In this document: positions 44,913 through 52,621 of the stretch, in pieces
How the letters are laid out: the number at the start of each line of letters is the position of its first letter
How positions within the stretch are numbered: the first letter of the stretch is position 1
Assembly: GCA_016124335.1 (NCBI GenBank)
Contig: WGNX01000003.1
Coordinates: 376,690-440,689, forward strand
DNA: 64,000 nucleotides
From: Alphaproteobacteria bacterium
GTDB lineage: Bacteria; Pseudomonadota; Alphaproteobacteria; CACIAM-22H2
Direction of reading: 5' to 3'
Notes under the pieces: model-generated
The model's database searches: none
What the model was told of the DNA's origin: nothing
The model's input: the letters and a program-made list of their open reading frames with translations, nothing else
Translations under genes and position numbers: made by a program

Positions 44913-46649
44913 TCAACTGAAGCGATGGAACAGCATCGCTGCCAATGCCACGGCCAGCGCCGTCGAAAGCCCCTTCCAGAACAGCAGTGGATCGCGCGCC
45001 AACAACGGTGCACGAGTGGCACGTTGATGCCCCGCACTCGGGTGCCGGAGATCGAACAGAAATTCCGAAAGCTCGGCGTAACGATTGGCCGGGTCCGGCT
45101 GCACGGCCTTTCGCAAAGCCCAGTCGATCCACGCCGGCACCTCGCGCTGTTCGTCCAGTACGCTGGAATAGGTCAGCTTTCGCAGCTGGGAGCGCGAACG
45201 TATACGGGCAGCTTCGGCACCGTACGGCAAGCGTCCGGAAATCATCTGATAGGCAATCACGCCGAGCGAATAGATGTCCGAAGCCTGAGAGCCTCCTTCT
45301 CCGAGAAAATACTCCGGTGCGGCATATTGATGCGTGCCGAGGATTTCCCGTTCGTCCATCGCCGATACCGCCTCGGCAATGCCGCGAACATGCACGGATC
45401 CAAAATCGATGATCTTCACCGTTCCCGTCCTGTCGATCATCACGTTTTCGGGCCGAAGATCCTGATGGATCATTTCGAGCCGGTGAAAGGCCTGCAAGCC
45501 GCGCCCGATCTGCTCGACGATGCCGCGCACCCGCTCGAGATCGGGGCGTGGATTGTCCATCATCCATTGCGCAAGTGTCTGGCCTTCGACGTGTTCCATC
45601 GCCACGTACAGGAAGCCGCGCCTGCGCATTCTCGGTTGAGGCCGCAGAACATGCGCGTTGTCGATGCGGCGCGCGATCCATTCCTCCATGACAAAGCGCC
45701 GCAGATAGGCAGGATCGCCGCGCAGGTCGATCGACGGAATCTTCAATACGATCGGACGCGCACCCGTCGCGTGCGCCTCGTCCAGCGCGAGATAGACATG
45801 GCTTCGACTGCTCGCATGCAGCTCCCGCACGATCCTGTATCCGTCGAAACTGCACGGCGCCTCGAGAAGTGGCGGCAGGGGGAGATCGATCTCGTGCTCG
45901 AGCACGGCATCCGCCTCGCCCGAAGATACGCTTTCGATCCGGACGATCTGGATCGTCAGGTTGTCGTTACTGCCGCACCGGAGTGCCTCTTCGACGACGG
46001 TGCGCGCCGCACGGTCTAGATCAGGGCTCGAGGCTATCGTCTGCGCGACGAAGCGCGCGGACACATGGTCGAAAACACCGTCGGTCGCCAGGACGAATAT
46101 GTCGCCGGGCGAGACTTCAAGGCTGCGATGGTCGATCTCGACTTGCGGCTTCACGCCAAGCGCCCGGCCGAGATAGCTCTGCACGGATGAAACGACGACG
46201 CGGTGATCTTCGGTGAGCTGCTCGAGCGCGGAACCCGCGACGCGATAGATGCGGGAATCGCCGATATGGAACAGGTGCGCCGTCGAGGCCTTTATGACAA
46301 TCGCGCTGAAAGTGCAGATATAGCCACGATCCCGGTCTTCGCCTGGTGCGCCGCGCCGCGTCTGCGCGTGCAGCCAGGAGTTCGTCGCCGCGATCACCCG
46401 ATGGGCGGCGGTTTTGACGGACCAGGTTTCCGGCGTGCAATAATAGTCCGTCAGGAACGATTTGACCGCCGATTCGCTGGCGATATGCGCGACCGGGCTT
46501 GTGCTGATCCCGTCGGCGATCGCGACAGCGATGCCCTTCAGGCTGAGAAGCGGCTCCTTCGGGACGAGCAGCCCGTGGAAATCCTGATTGGCCGACTTGC
46601 GGCCGCGATCGGAATACTGCCCGGCCGAAATCTTCAGTGCATCGGACAT
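44913..46649 (-). CDS. PP2C phosphatase-Ser/Thr kinase fusion with C-terminal membrane anchor
   Basis: A 578-residue two-enzyme protein. Residues ~1-240 are a PP2C-type phosphatase (SDRGRKSANQDFHG, AIADGISTSP, HIGDSRIYR, VLATDGVFDHVS, GSNDNLTIQIV; metal-binding Asp residues intact). Residues ~270-540 are a Hanks-type kinase: the glycine loop is weak (ELHASSRSHVYLALD), but the ATP lysine (VLKIP), catalytic loop HQDLRPENV and DFG are present. A terminal helix (STALAVALAAMLFHRF) anchors it to the inner membrane. It lies between an FNT channel and nirA; a homologous kinase sits beside nirB and a nitrate transporter in Pseudomonas aeruginosa, as I recall. It may adjust channel or reductase activity. 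Confidence 0.9.
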   Translation of the reverse strand: MSDALKISAGQYSDRGRKSANQDFHGLLVPKEPLLSLKGIAVAIADGISTSPVAHIASESAVKSFLTDYYCTPETWSVKTAAHRVIAATNSWLHAQTRRGAPGEDRDRGYICTFSAIVIKASTAHLFHIGDSRIYRVAGSALEQLTEDHRVVVSSVQSYLGRALGVKPQVEIDHRSLEVSPGDIFVLATDGVFDHVSARFVAQTIASSPDLDRAARTVVEEALRCGSNDNLTIQIVRIESVSSGEADAVLEHEIDLPLPPLLEAPCSFDGYRIVRELHASSRSHVYLALDEAHATGARPIVLKIPSIDLRGDPAYLRRFVMEEWIARRIDNAHVLRPQPRMRRRGFLYVAMEHVEGQTLAQWMMDNPRPDLERVRGIVEQIGRGLQAFHRLEMIHQDLRPENVMIDRTGTVKIIDFGSVHVRGIAEAVSAMDEREILGTHQYAAPEYFLGEGGSQASDIYSLGVIAYQMISGRLPYGAEAARIRSRSQLRKLTYSSVLDEQREVPAWIDWALRKAVQPDPANRYAELSEFLFDLRHPSAGHQRATRAPLLARDPLLFWKGLSTALAVALAAMLFHRFS

Positions 46650-46664
46650 CCGTGATCCCGTTGA

Positions 46665-46694
46665 CGGGCGCGGCGGAACGATCCACCGCGCCCG
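46665..46694 (-). repeat. Hairpin between nitrite channel and kinase-phosphatase genes
   Basis: Perfect 9-bp inverted repeat (CGGGCGCGG at 46665-46673 with 46686-46694), 12-base loop, in the 54-base gap behind the channel gene's stop. May reduce read-through into the kinase-phosphatase gene. Confidence 0.5.
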
Positions 46695-46703
46695 CCACCG
46701 TCA

Positions 46704-47543
46704 TCAGGCCCGCGCGGCAACCGGACGGATCGCCCCGATATTGCGCTTGGGCGCCGTCCGCACATGAGTCGCATACAGCGTCAAGCCCGTGAAAGACAAG
46801 CCCCCGACCAGGTTTCCCACGACCGTCGGAATCTCGTTCCAGATCAGGTAGTCCATGATCGAGAACTTGCCGCCGAGCATCAGGCCGGATGGAAACAGAA
46901 ACATGTTCACGATCGAGTGCTCGAACGTCATGAAGAAGAACAGCATGATCGGCATCCACATCGCGATCACTTTGCCGCTGACGGACGTGGAAACCATCGC
47001 ACCGACGACGCCCGTGGAAACCATCCAGTTGCAGAGCATGCCGCGGATGAAGAGGGTCAGCATGCCCGCCGCCCCGTGCGCAGCGTAGCCGAGCGTGCGC
47101 GCCTCGCCGACGTGGCCGATGACCGTACCGACCTTGTCTGGCTCCTGCGTGAACCCGAACGTAAAGATGATCGACATCATGACGGCGACTGTGAAGGCAC
47201 CGGCGAAATTGCCGACAAATACGAGGCCCCAATTGCGCAGGACGCCTTTCAGCGTGACGCCCGGGCGCTTGTCGATCAGCGCAAGCGGCGCCAGCACGAA
47301 GACGCCGGTCAGGAGATCGAAGCCCAGCAGATAAAGCATGCAGAACCCGATCGGGAACAGCGCCGCACCGACGATCGGCACACCTGTCTGGACATTGATC
47401 GAGACGGCGAAGGCTGCGGCCAGTGCGAGAATTGCGCCTGCCATATAGGCACGGATGATGGTGTCGCGCGTGGACATGAAGATCTTCGCTTCACCCGCAT
47501 CGACCATTTTTGTCACGAATTCGGAAGGTGCCAGATAGGCCAT
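46704..47543 (-). CDS. Formate/nitrite transporter (FocA/NirC family)
   Basis: A 279-residue pentameric channel subunit with six helices. Family motifs: NVQTGVPIVGAALFPIGFCMLYLLG with GFDLLTGVF (omega-loop region TM2), WGLVFVGNFAGAF (N-F-x-G) and CNWMVSTG, plus FEHSIVNMFLFPSGLML with the pore His. Two in-frame ATGs exist; 47543 is preferred because AGGGGG is seven bases upstream, whereas it nearly touches the one at 47549. With nirA downstream and a sigma-54 promoter upstream, nitrite import is the likely job. Confidence 0.93.
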   Translation of the reverse strand: MAYLAPSEFVTKMVDAGEAKIFMSTRDTIIRAYMAGAILALAAAFAVSINVQTGVPIVGAALFPIGFCMLYLLGFDLLTGVFVLAPLALIDKRPGVTLKGVLRNWGLVFVGNFAGAFTVAVMMSIIFTFGFTQEPDKVGTVIGHVGEARTLGYAAHGAAGMLTLFIRGMLCNWMVSTGVVGAMVSTSVSGKVIAMWMPIMLFFFMTFEHSIVNMFLFPSGLMLGGKFSIMDYLIWNEIPTVVGNLVGGLSFTGLTLYATHVRTAPKRNIGAIRPVAARA

Positions 47544-47645
47544 ATTCATTCCCCCTGATTGATGCCGCCCGCAGCGACATCACCCGCCTTGCTCCGGATA
47601 TTGGCGCGCGACGATTGCCGAGTGCGGGCTACCCTCACCCGTCAC

Positions 47646-47661
47646 AGCAAGCCACGTGCCA
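47646..47661 (-). promoter_or_regulatory. Sigma-54 promoter upstream of the nitrite channel
   Basis: Minus-strand TGGCACG-TGGC-TTGCT, a full match to the TGGCACG-N4-TTGCW consensus. Predicted start near 47635, leaving a ~92-base leader before the channel ATG at 47543. The rest of the 269-base gap (47544-47812) shows no gene; it has a GTGCCC-N7-GGGCAC dyad at 47734-47752, in the zone where an activator could bind. Confidence 0.78.
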
Positions 47662-47812
47662 TGCGGCGACTCGCAAGCAACTGGGGGTACGCCACCGGGC
47701 GCCTGCAATGGAGCGAGGCAACGGAAACTTGGAGTGCCCTTTTGTCGGGCACACGCTTCGATCCACCTTCCGCCGGCAGGATTCCCGTCTGGCGACGACC
47801 AGCACCAGTCGG

Positions 47813-48919
47813 TTAGGCCTGGTCGTGGTCCCGAACGAAATCCATGTCGAGATCAAGCGCAAGGCCCGGGCGATTGGGAACGTGCATGAAGCCGTCGAGC
47901 GGCTTCGGCGCATCCTTGAACACGAGCCCGGTAATCTCCTCGAACATCAAGAGGCGTTCGAGAAACAGTGCGTTCGGCACTGCGGCGGCAAGATGGAGAT
48001 GGACGTTTTCCATCGCATGTGGCGCGAATTTGACGTTCCAGGCCTGCGTCAGCGCGGCGCACTTGAGCATTTCAGTATAGCCGCCGGCGCGTGCGCCATC
48101 GACCTGGACGAGATCGGCCGCCTCGTTCACGAGCAGATCGCGCACGCCGAACTTCGTGTACTCATGCTCGCCGGTCGCAAGCGGAATGTCCGTTCCCTTC
48201 TTGAATCGCGCGAGCCCGGGGATGTCGTCGGCAAAGACCGGCTCTTCGAAATAGGCAATGTCATATTCGCGAATGCGGTTTGCGAGTTGAACGGCCGTGG
48301 CCGCATCAAAGCAGTTGTTCGCATCGACAAGGATCTGGATGTCGGGGCCCACGGCCTCGCGTACCTTGCGCACGCGTACCGCGTCGCGCCGGATATTCCG
48401 TCCCCCGTCGAACCCGACCTTGAATTTCACGGTCCGGAAGCCGCGGTCGACCATTCCGCGCATCTCGTCAACCAACTCGTCGTCTGAATAAGAGGTCCAT
48501 CCGCCGCTGGCGTAGACCGGTACTTTCGTGGCGTTGCCGCCGAGCAGCGTGCAGACCGGCAGGCCCGCGATCTTGCCCTTGAGGTCCCACAGCGCGATGT
48601 CGATCGCGCTGAGCGCGCAATACATCAAACCCTTGCGGCCGACACCGCGCAGATAGTGGAAGAACTCCTGCCAGATAACCTCGGATTGGAGCGGATCGCG
48701 GTCGATCAGTTTGGGCGCCATGTTGTGCACGATCAGTTCACGCGTCGCCTCGCCGCCGACCTCGTGATAGGTCACGCCGATGCCTTCAAGCCCCTGATCG
48801 GTCGTTATCCGGACGAGCAGGAAGCCGATTGTCTCGACCTTTCGGGTGGCATCCGCAAATCCGCCGGTGATCGGATACGACACTAGGTGAACATCGACCT
48901 TGCCGATCTTGTGCCGCAT
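47813..48919 (-). CDS. Enolase-superfamily (mandelate racemase/muconate lactonizing type) sugar-acid dehydratase
   Basis: A 368-residue member of the mandelate racemase subgroup. KFKVG gives the K-x-K base; metal ligands are in LVDANN, FEEP and GEHE; a His-Asp pair is suggested by LVQVDGARAGG and FAPHAMENVH. Such enzymes often dehydrate aldonates (galactonate, rhamnonate and similar) to 2-keto-3-deoxy acids. GAGGAG before ATG 48919 supports the start. It is the last gene of the second sugar operon; the substrate is unknown. Confidence 0.93.
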   Translation of the reverse strand: MRHKIGKVDVHLVSYPITGGFADATRKVETIGFLLVRITTDQGLEGIGVTYHEVGGEATRELIVHNMAPKLIDRDPLQSEVIWQEFFHYLRGVGRKGLMYCALSAIDIALWDLKGKIAGLPVCTLLGGNATKVPVYASGGWTSYSDDELVDEMRGMVDRGFRTVKFKVGFDGGRNIRRDAVRVRKVREAVGPDIQILVDANNCFDAATAVQLANRIREYDIAYFEEPVFADDIPGLARFKKGTDIPLATGEHEYTKFGVRDLLVNEAADLVQVDGARAGGYTEMLKCAALTQAWNVKFAPHAMENVHLHLAAAVPNALFLERLLMFEEITGLVFKDAPKPLDGFMHVPNRPGLALDLDMDFVRDHDQA

Positions 48920-48945
48920 CGCGGACTCCTCGCGTTTTCCGGAGA

Positions 48946-49947
48946 TCATTTCGCCGAGGCGAGGGCCTGCTCCAGCAGCGCCATGGCCCTCGCACCCGCC
49001 GCCGCATCCGGCACGGCGACTTTCTCGCCGCGGACAACGCGCACGAAATCTCCCAGCAGCGCATGGTAGCCCTTGTGGTCTTCGTTCGCGGCAGCCGTCA
49101 GGTTCGGCTCCCAGACGAGGGTATCGACACCATCGACCAGCGACGCCGCAGGCTCCGAGGCCTTGAACGGCGGATTGCGGAAATAGCGGACCTCGTGGAC
49201 GTTCCGCACTTCGACGCGGCGATGGTCCCCCATCACCTGCCACCATTCCATGGGGGTTCCGCGCGACTGGTGCGTGCCGACGACCAGCGTGCCGATTCCG
49301 CCCTGCACGAACCGGAAATCGACGTGCAGCAGAAGCTTGCCCGGCGTGAGTTCGTGGCGGCGCGCCGAAACGGAGGCAACTTCACCCATCAGGTGCGGAA
49401 CAAGATCGAAGTAGTGCACGCAATGGTGGAGGTAGAACCCCGTATAATCCACATCCTTTGTGAAATATGTCGGTGCCGTCATGTATTCGCCAAGGAAACT
49501 CGCGCGTGGCCCGAACTCGTCCCCATGCAGAATGTTGGCGGCGATGCGATTGGCGGTCGAATATCGCTTCATGAAGCCGACGACGACCGGCACGCCGCGT
49601 TTGCTGGCCGCATCGGCGAGTTCGCCGGCTTTCGCCGCGGTTGGCGCCGGCGGTTTCTCGACGAAGACCGGCAATCCGCGTTCGATCGCCGCGAGGCCGA
49701 TTTCATGATGCAGCCCGGGCCCGACGGCCATGCCGATCGCGTCGACGTCATCGCGCGATAGCAGCGCGCGCCAATCCGATACGAGGTCTTCCGGGTGCAC
49801 GCCATGTCGGCGTCCGGCAAGCTCGAGCCGATCGCGGGCGCTGTCACAAAGCGCGCGCAATTCGATGTCATGCCGCGCGATCTGCGGCAGCAGCATTTCC
49901 ATCGCGTGCGTGCCGCAGCCGATCCATCCGATGCGAACGGTCCTCAT
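48946..49947 (-). CDS. Gfo/Idh/MocA family oxidoreductase (second copy)
   Basis: A 333-residue NAD(P)-dependent oxidoreductase: Rossmann motif IGWIGCGTHAMEMLLPQI, FVEKPPAPTAAKAGELADAA with the catalytic Lys, and FMKRYSTANRIAANIL. The C-terminal part has YLHHCVHYFDLVPHLMGEV as the substrate-site helix. ATG 49947 follows GGGGAGACC. It lies between an epimerase-like gene and a dehydratase, so presumably acts on the same sugar; it is not a close copy of the oxidoreductase at 27.4 kb. Confidence 0.91.
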   Translation of the reverse strand: MRTVRIGWIGCGTHAMEMLLPQIARHDIELRALCDSARDRLELAGRRHGVHPEDLVSDWRALLSRDDVDAIGMAVGPGLHHEIGLAAIERGLPVFVEKPPAPTAAKAGELADAASKRGVPVVVGFMKRYSTANRIAANILHGDEFGPRASFLGEYMTAPTYFTKDVDYTGFYLHHCVHYFDLVPHLMGEVASVSARRHELTPGKLLLHVDFRFVQGGIGTLVVGTHQSRGTPMEWWQVMGDHRRVEVRNVHEVRYFRNPPFKASEPAASLVDGVDTLVWEPNLTAAANEDHKGYHALLGDFVRVVRGEKVAVPDAAAGARAMALLEQALASAK

Positions 49948-49961
49948 CTGTCGGTCTCCCC

Positions 49962-50852
49962 TCACGCCGTTTGCCGCGCGAACGCGAGAGTGGCCGCAAG
50001 AAATTGGACGCTTGCGGCGAGCGGGCCATCCTCGTCGACCGCGGGAGCGCGCCATTGCGCCAGCGTGACGCCCGCAGCCTCGTCGTTCCGGCGGAAGGGC
50101 TCGAGAACGATCGGTCCGGAATAATCGACATCCCGAATTGCCCGCGCCACGGATGCCCAATCGATGTGACCGGATCCCACGAAACCCCGGTTGTTCTCGT
50201 TGGCCTGGAAGTGGACAAGGCGGTTCCCGGTCTTGCGGATCGCGTCGGCGATATCGAATTCCTCCATGTTCATATGGAAAGTGTCGAGCATTACGCCGAC
50301 CGAACCGGCTCCGACGCGGTCGACGATCTCGATCGCGTGTCGCGCCGTGTTGCACACGTCCGTTTCGAAGCGATTGAGCGGTTCGACACCCAGGACGATG
50401 CCGCAATCGGCGGCACGGCGCCCGGACTGCACAAGCCCCGCGACCACGGCATCGATCCGACGACGGCGCTCATTGCCATCGACAGGGGTTGGCGCGCGGC
50501 CTGCAAACACGAGCGGTGCGCCGTAAAGCGGTCCGCCCACGATTTTCGCGCCAAGCTCTGCGGCAATTCCCACGCTTGCTTCGAGATAGGTGATCCCTGC
50601 CTTGTACGCGGCCGGATCGCTGCTGGAAAGATCGCGCGAAAGGTTCACACGCGCAGCGAGCACGCACTCGAGGCCTGCGTCGGCAATCGCCTTGCGCGTC
50701 TCCGCAAGGTCGAGCTCGCCCGGCTCAGGAACGAGAAGCTCGACGACATCCGCCCCCGCCGCCTTCATCCGCGCGAATGTGCCGAAATTCGCGCGCGTGA
50801 ACGGCCGCGCATAGAACATCGAAATGACGCCGATCGGATTTGCCTTTTTCAT
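49962..50852 (-). CDS. Sugar phosphate isomerase/epimerase-like TIM-barrel protein
   Basis: A 296-residue TIM barrel of the xylose isomerase-like/AP endonuclease 2 family. Metal ligands typical of D-tagatose 3-epimerase-like enzymes are visible: Glu in GVEPLNRFETDVCNT, Asp in VMLDTFHMNMEE, His in VHFQANENNRG and Glu in IVLEPFRR. Likely isomerises or epimerises a keto sugar. The ATG overlaps the permease stop (ATGA), placing it in the transporter operon. Confidence 0.88.
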   Translation of the reverse strand: MKKANPIGVISMFYARPFTRANFGTFARMKAAGADVVELLVPEPGELDLAETRKAIADAGLECVLAARVNLSRDLSSSDPAAYKAGITYLEASVGIAAELGAKIVGGPLYGAPLVFAGRAPTPVDGNERRRRIDAVVAGLVQSGRRAADCGIVLGVEPLNRFETDVCNTARHAIEIVDRVGAGSVGVMLDTFHMNMEEFDIADAIRKTGNRLVHFQANENNRGFVGSGHIDWASVARAIRDVDYSGPIVLEPFRRNDEAAGVTLAQWRAPAVDEDGPLAASVQFLAATLAFARQTA

Positions 50853-51685
50853 GCCTTTACCGCGCCGGCGGTGAGACCAGCCACCAGCCGCCTTTGTACG
50901 AGAAGAAACAGGATGGAGACCGGCAGCGCGATCAGTGCGCCCCCGGCCGTCAGAAGCCCCCATTGGACCGTGAATTCACCGATGAAAAGCTGCAAGGCCA
51001 CGGTCACCGGGCGCACCGTCTGGCCCGAAAGCATCATCGCGAACAGATATTCGTTCCACGACGTGATGAACACGTAGATTGCCGTCGTCACCAGCCCCGG
51101 CATGATCAGTGGAATGATCACGAGCCGGATCGTCTGGAGCCGCGAAGCACCATCGATCGTCGCGGCCTCGTCAAGCTCGCGCGGGATCGCGTTGAAGTAG
51201 CTGACGAGCATCCAGATCGAGAACGGGATCGAAAACGTCGAATGGCCGATGATGACGCCGAGAAACGTGTCGATCAGGCCGAGCTTCCGCATGAGAACGA
51301 AGAGCGGAATGATCAGCAGCACGATGGGAAACATGTTGATGACGAGAAATGACGTCAGGATCTGGCGGCGACCGGGAAACCGGAACCGCGAAAAGGCATA
51401 CGCGGCCGGCACGCTCGTGGCGAGGCCGAGCAACACGGCACCGCAGGCGATGACAAGGCTGTTCAGGAGATTGATCGAGAAGCTCGTCCGCTCGATGAGG
51501 AGCTGGTAGTGCTCGAAGGTGATCCGGCTCGGCATGTAGCGGACGGGGAAAAGCGACAGATCGGCCGTGGGCTTGACCGACGTGAGAAGCATCCACGCGA
51601 AGGGCGCCAGGGCAAAGACGAGGATCAGCAGGACCGGGATTTCCACCTGAACGGCACTTCGCAATGCGGACCGGCGAAGGCTCAT
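50849..51685 (-). CDS. Carbohydrate ABC transporter permease (MalG-like), set 3
   Basis: A 278-residue permease: TM1 EIPVLLILVFALAPFAWMLLTSV, YMPSRITFEHYQLLIERT loop, EAA loop RELDEAATIDGASRLQTIRLV, C-terminal RRLVAGLTAGAVKA. Start overlaps the partner permease stop. No ATPase in this operon. Confidence 0.94.
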   Translation of the reverse strand: MSLRRSALRSAVQVEIPVLLILVFALAPFAWMLLTSVKPTADLSLFPVRYMPSRITFEHYQLLIERTSFSINLLNSLVIACGAVLLGLATSVPAAYAFSRFRFPGRRQILTSFLVINMFPIVLLIIPLFVLMRKLGLIDTFLGVIIGHSTFSIPFSIWMLVSYFNAIPRELDEAATIDGASRLQTIRLVIIPLIMPGLVTTAIYVFITSWNEYLFAMMLSGQTVRPVTVALQLFIGEFTVQWGLLTAGGALIALPVSILFLLVQRRLVAGLTAGAVKA

Positions 51686-52566
51686 GCGTCGAGGTCCTTT
51701 GCCTGCTGGCGCACATAGAGCCAGACGATCGCAAGGAGAAGGATCGTCAGCATCAGCGCGAGCGTAGCCGCGTATCCAAACTCCATTCCGCTATACGCCC
51801 GCAAAAAGGCATAAAGCGGCAGGGTGTGCGTCGTGTAGCCGGGCCCACCGCCGGTCATCACGAGGATCACGTCGAGCGAATTGGCCACCCAGATGATCCG
51901 CAGCAGTACCGCCGTCGCGACAATGCCGGCAATGGCAGGTGCAGTGACGTGGATAAACTGGCGGAATTCGGACGCGCCATCGATCTCGGCCGCTTCGTAG
52001 AGTTCCTTCGGCACGGTCTGAAGCCCGGCAAGAATCATGACCGCAAAGAACGGAAAGCCCTGCCAGACGAGTGCCAGCATGACGCATGCAAGCGCGCTCT
52101 GCGGGCTCGCCAGCCACGCATAGGGCTGGCTGATCAGCCCGATCCTGATGAGCAGGTCGTTCAGCACGCCGGTGTTGAAATCGAAAATCCACGTCCACAT
52201 CAACCCGATGATGACGCTCGGCAGCGCCCAGGGGATGATCACGAGCGCCCGCGCGATGCCGCGCCACCAGAAGCTCTGGTTGAGCAGAAGTGCCGTTACC
52301 AGCCCGAGTGACAGCTGCGCGAAGACGATGCCGCCGACCCAGACGGCCGAATGCTTCAGGGAAATCCAGAAAACCTCGTCCTTCAGGGCCATCGAGAAAT
52401 TCCTGAAGCCGACAAACCGTGCATCATCCGGCGCGTAGAGCAGGTAGTCCTGCAAGCTGAAGAGGACCGTTTGCGCGACCGGATAGAGGATCACCAGCGC
52501 CGTGACGAGCAGCGCCGGCACAAGGAATCCGTAAGGCGTCAAAGTTCGGATCGCGGCTTGATTCAT
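51682..52566 (-). CDS. Carbohydrate ABC transporter permease (MalF-like), set 3
   Basis: A 294-residue permease starting MNQAAIRTLTPYGFLVPALLVTALVILYP. The YAPDDARFVGFRNFSMALKD periplasmic segment and EAA loop KELYEAAEIDGASEFRQFIHV are clear. An in-frame ATG at 52599 is inside an intercistronic hairpin and is rejected. Partner of the MalG-like gene downstream. Confidence 0.93.
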   Translation of the reverse strand: MNQAAIRTLTPYGFLVPALLVTALVILYPVAQTVLFSLQDYLLYAPDDARFVGFRNFSMALKDEVFWISLKHSAVWVGGIVFAQLSLGLVTALLLNQSFWWRGIARALVIIPWALPSVIIGLMWTWIFDFNTGVLNDLLIRIGLISQPYAWLASPQSALACVMLALVWQGFPFFAVMILAGLQTVPKELYEAAEIDGASEFRQFIHVTAPAIAGIVATAVLLRIIWVANSLDVILVMTGGGPGYTTHTLPLYAFLRAYSGMEFGYAATLALMLTILLLAIVWLYVRQQAKDLDA

Positions 52567-52585
52567 CTGAACTGCCGTTCCGGGC

Positions 52586-52612
52586 GGCGGAGGCGCCATC
52601 GGCGCCCCCGCC
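52586..52612 (-). repeat. Intercistronic hairpin after sugar-binding-protein gene 3
   Basis: 12-bp stem (52586-52597 with 52601-52612) with a 3-base loop and one G-U pair in the RNA, 9 bases after the binding-protein stop. Same location as the hairpins at 20.6, 30.3 and 36.6 kb. Confidence 0.65.
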
Positions 52613-52621
52613 TCATCCCGA

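Noticed and set aside
47734..47752. GTGCCC-N7-GGGCAC dyad as an NtrC site
   Set aside because: Well placed relative to the sigma-54 promoter, but the half-sites are in the reverse orientation to the NtrC consensus (GCACC...GGTGC), so no regulator is assigned.
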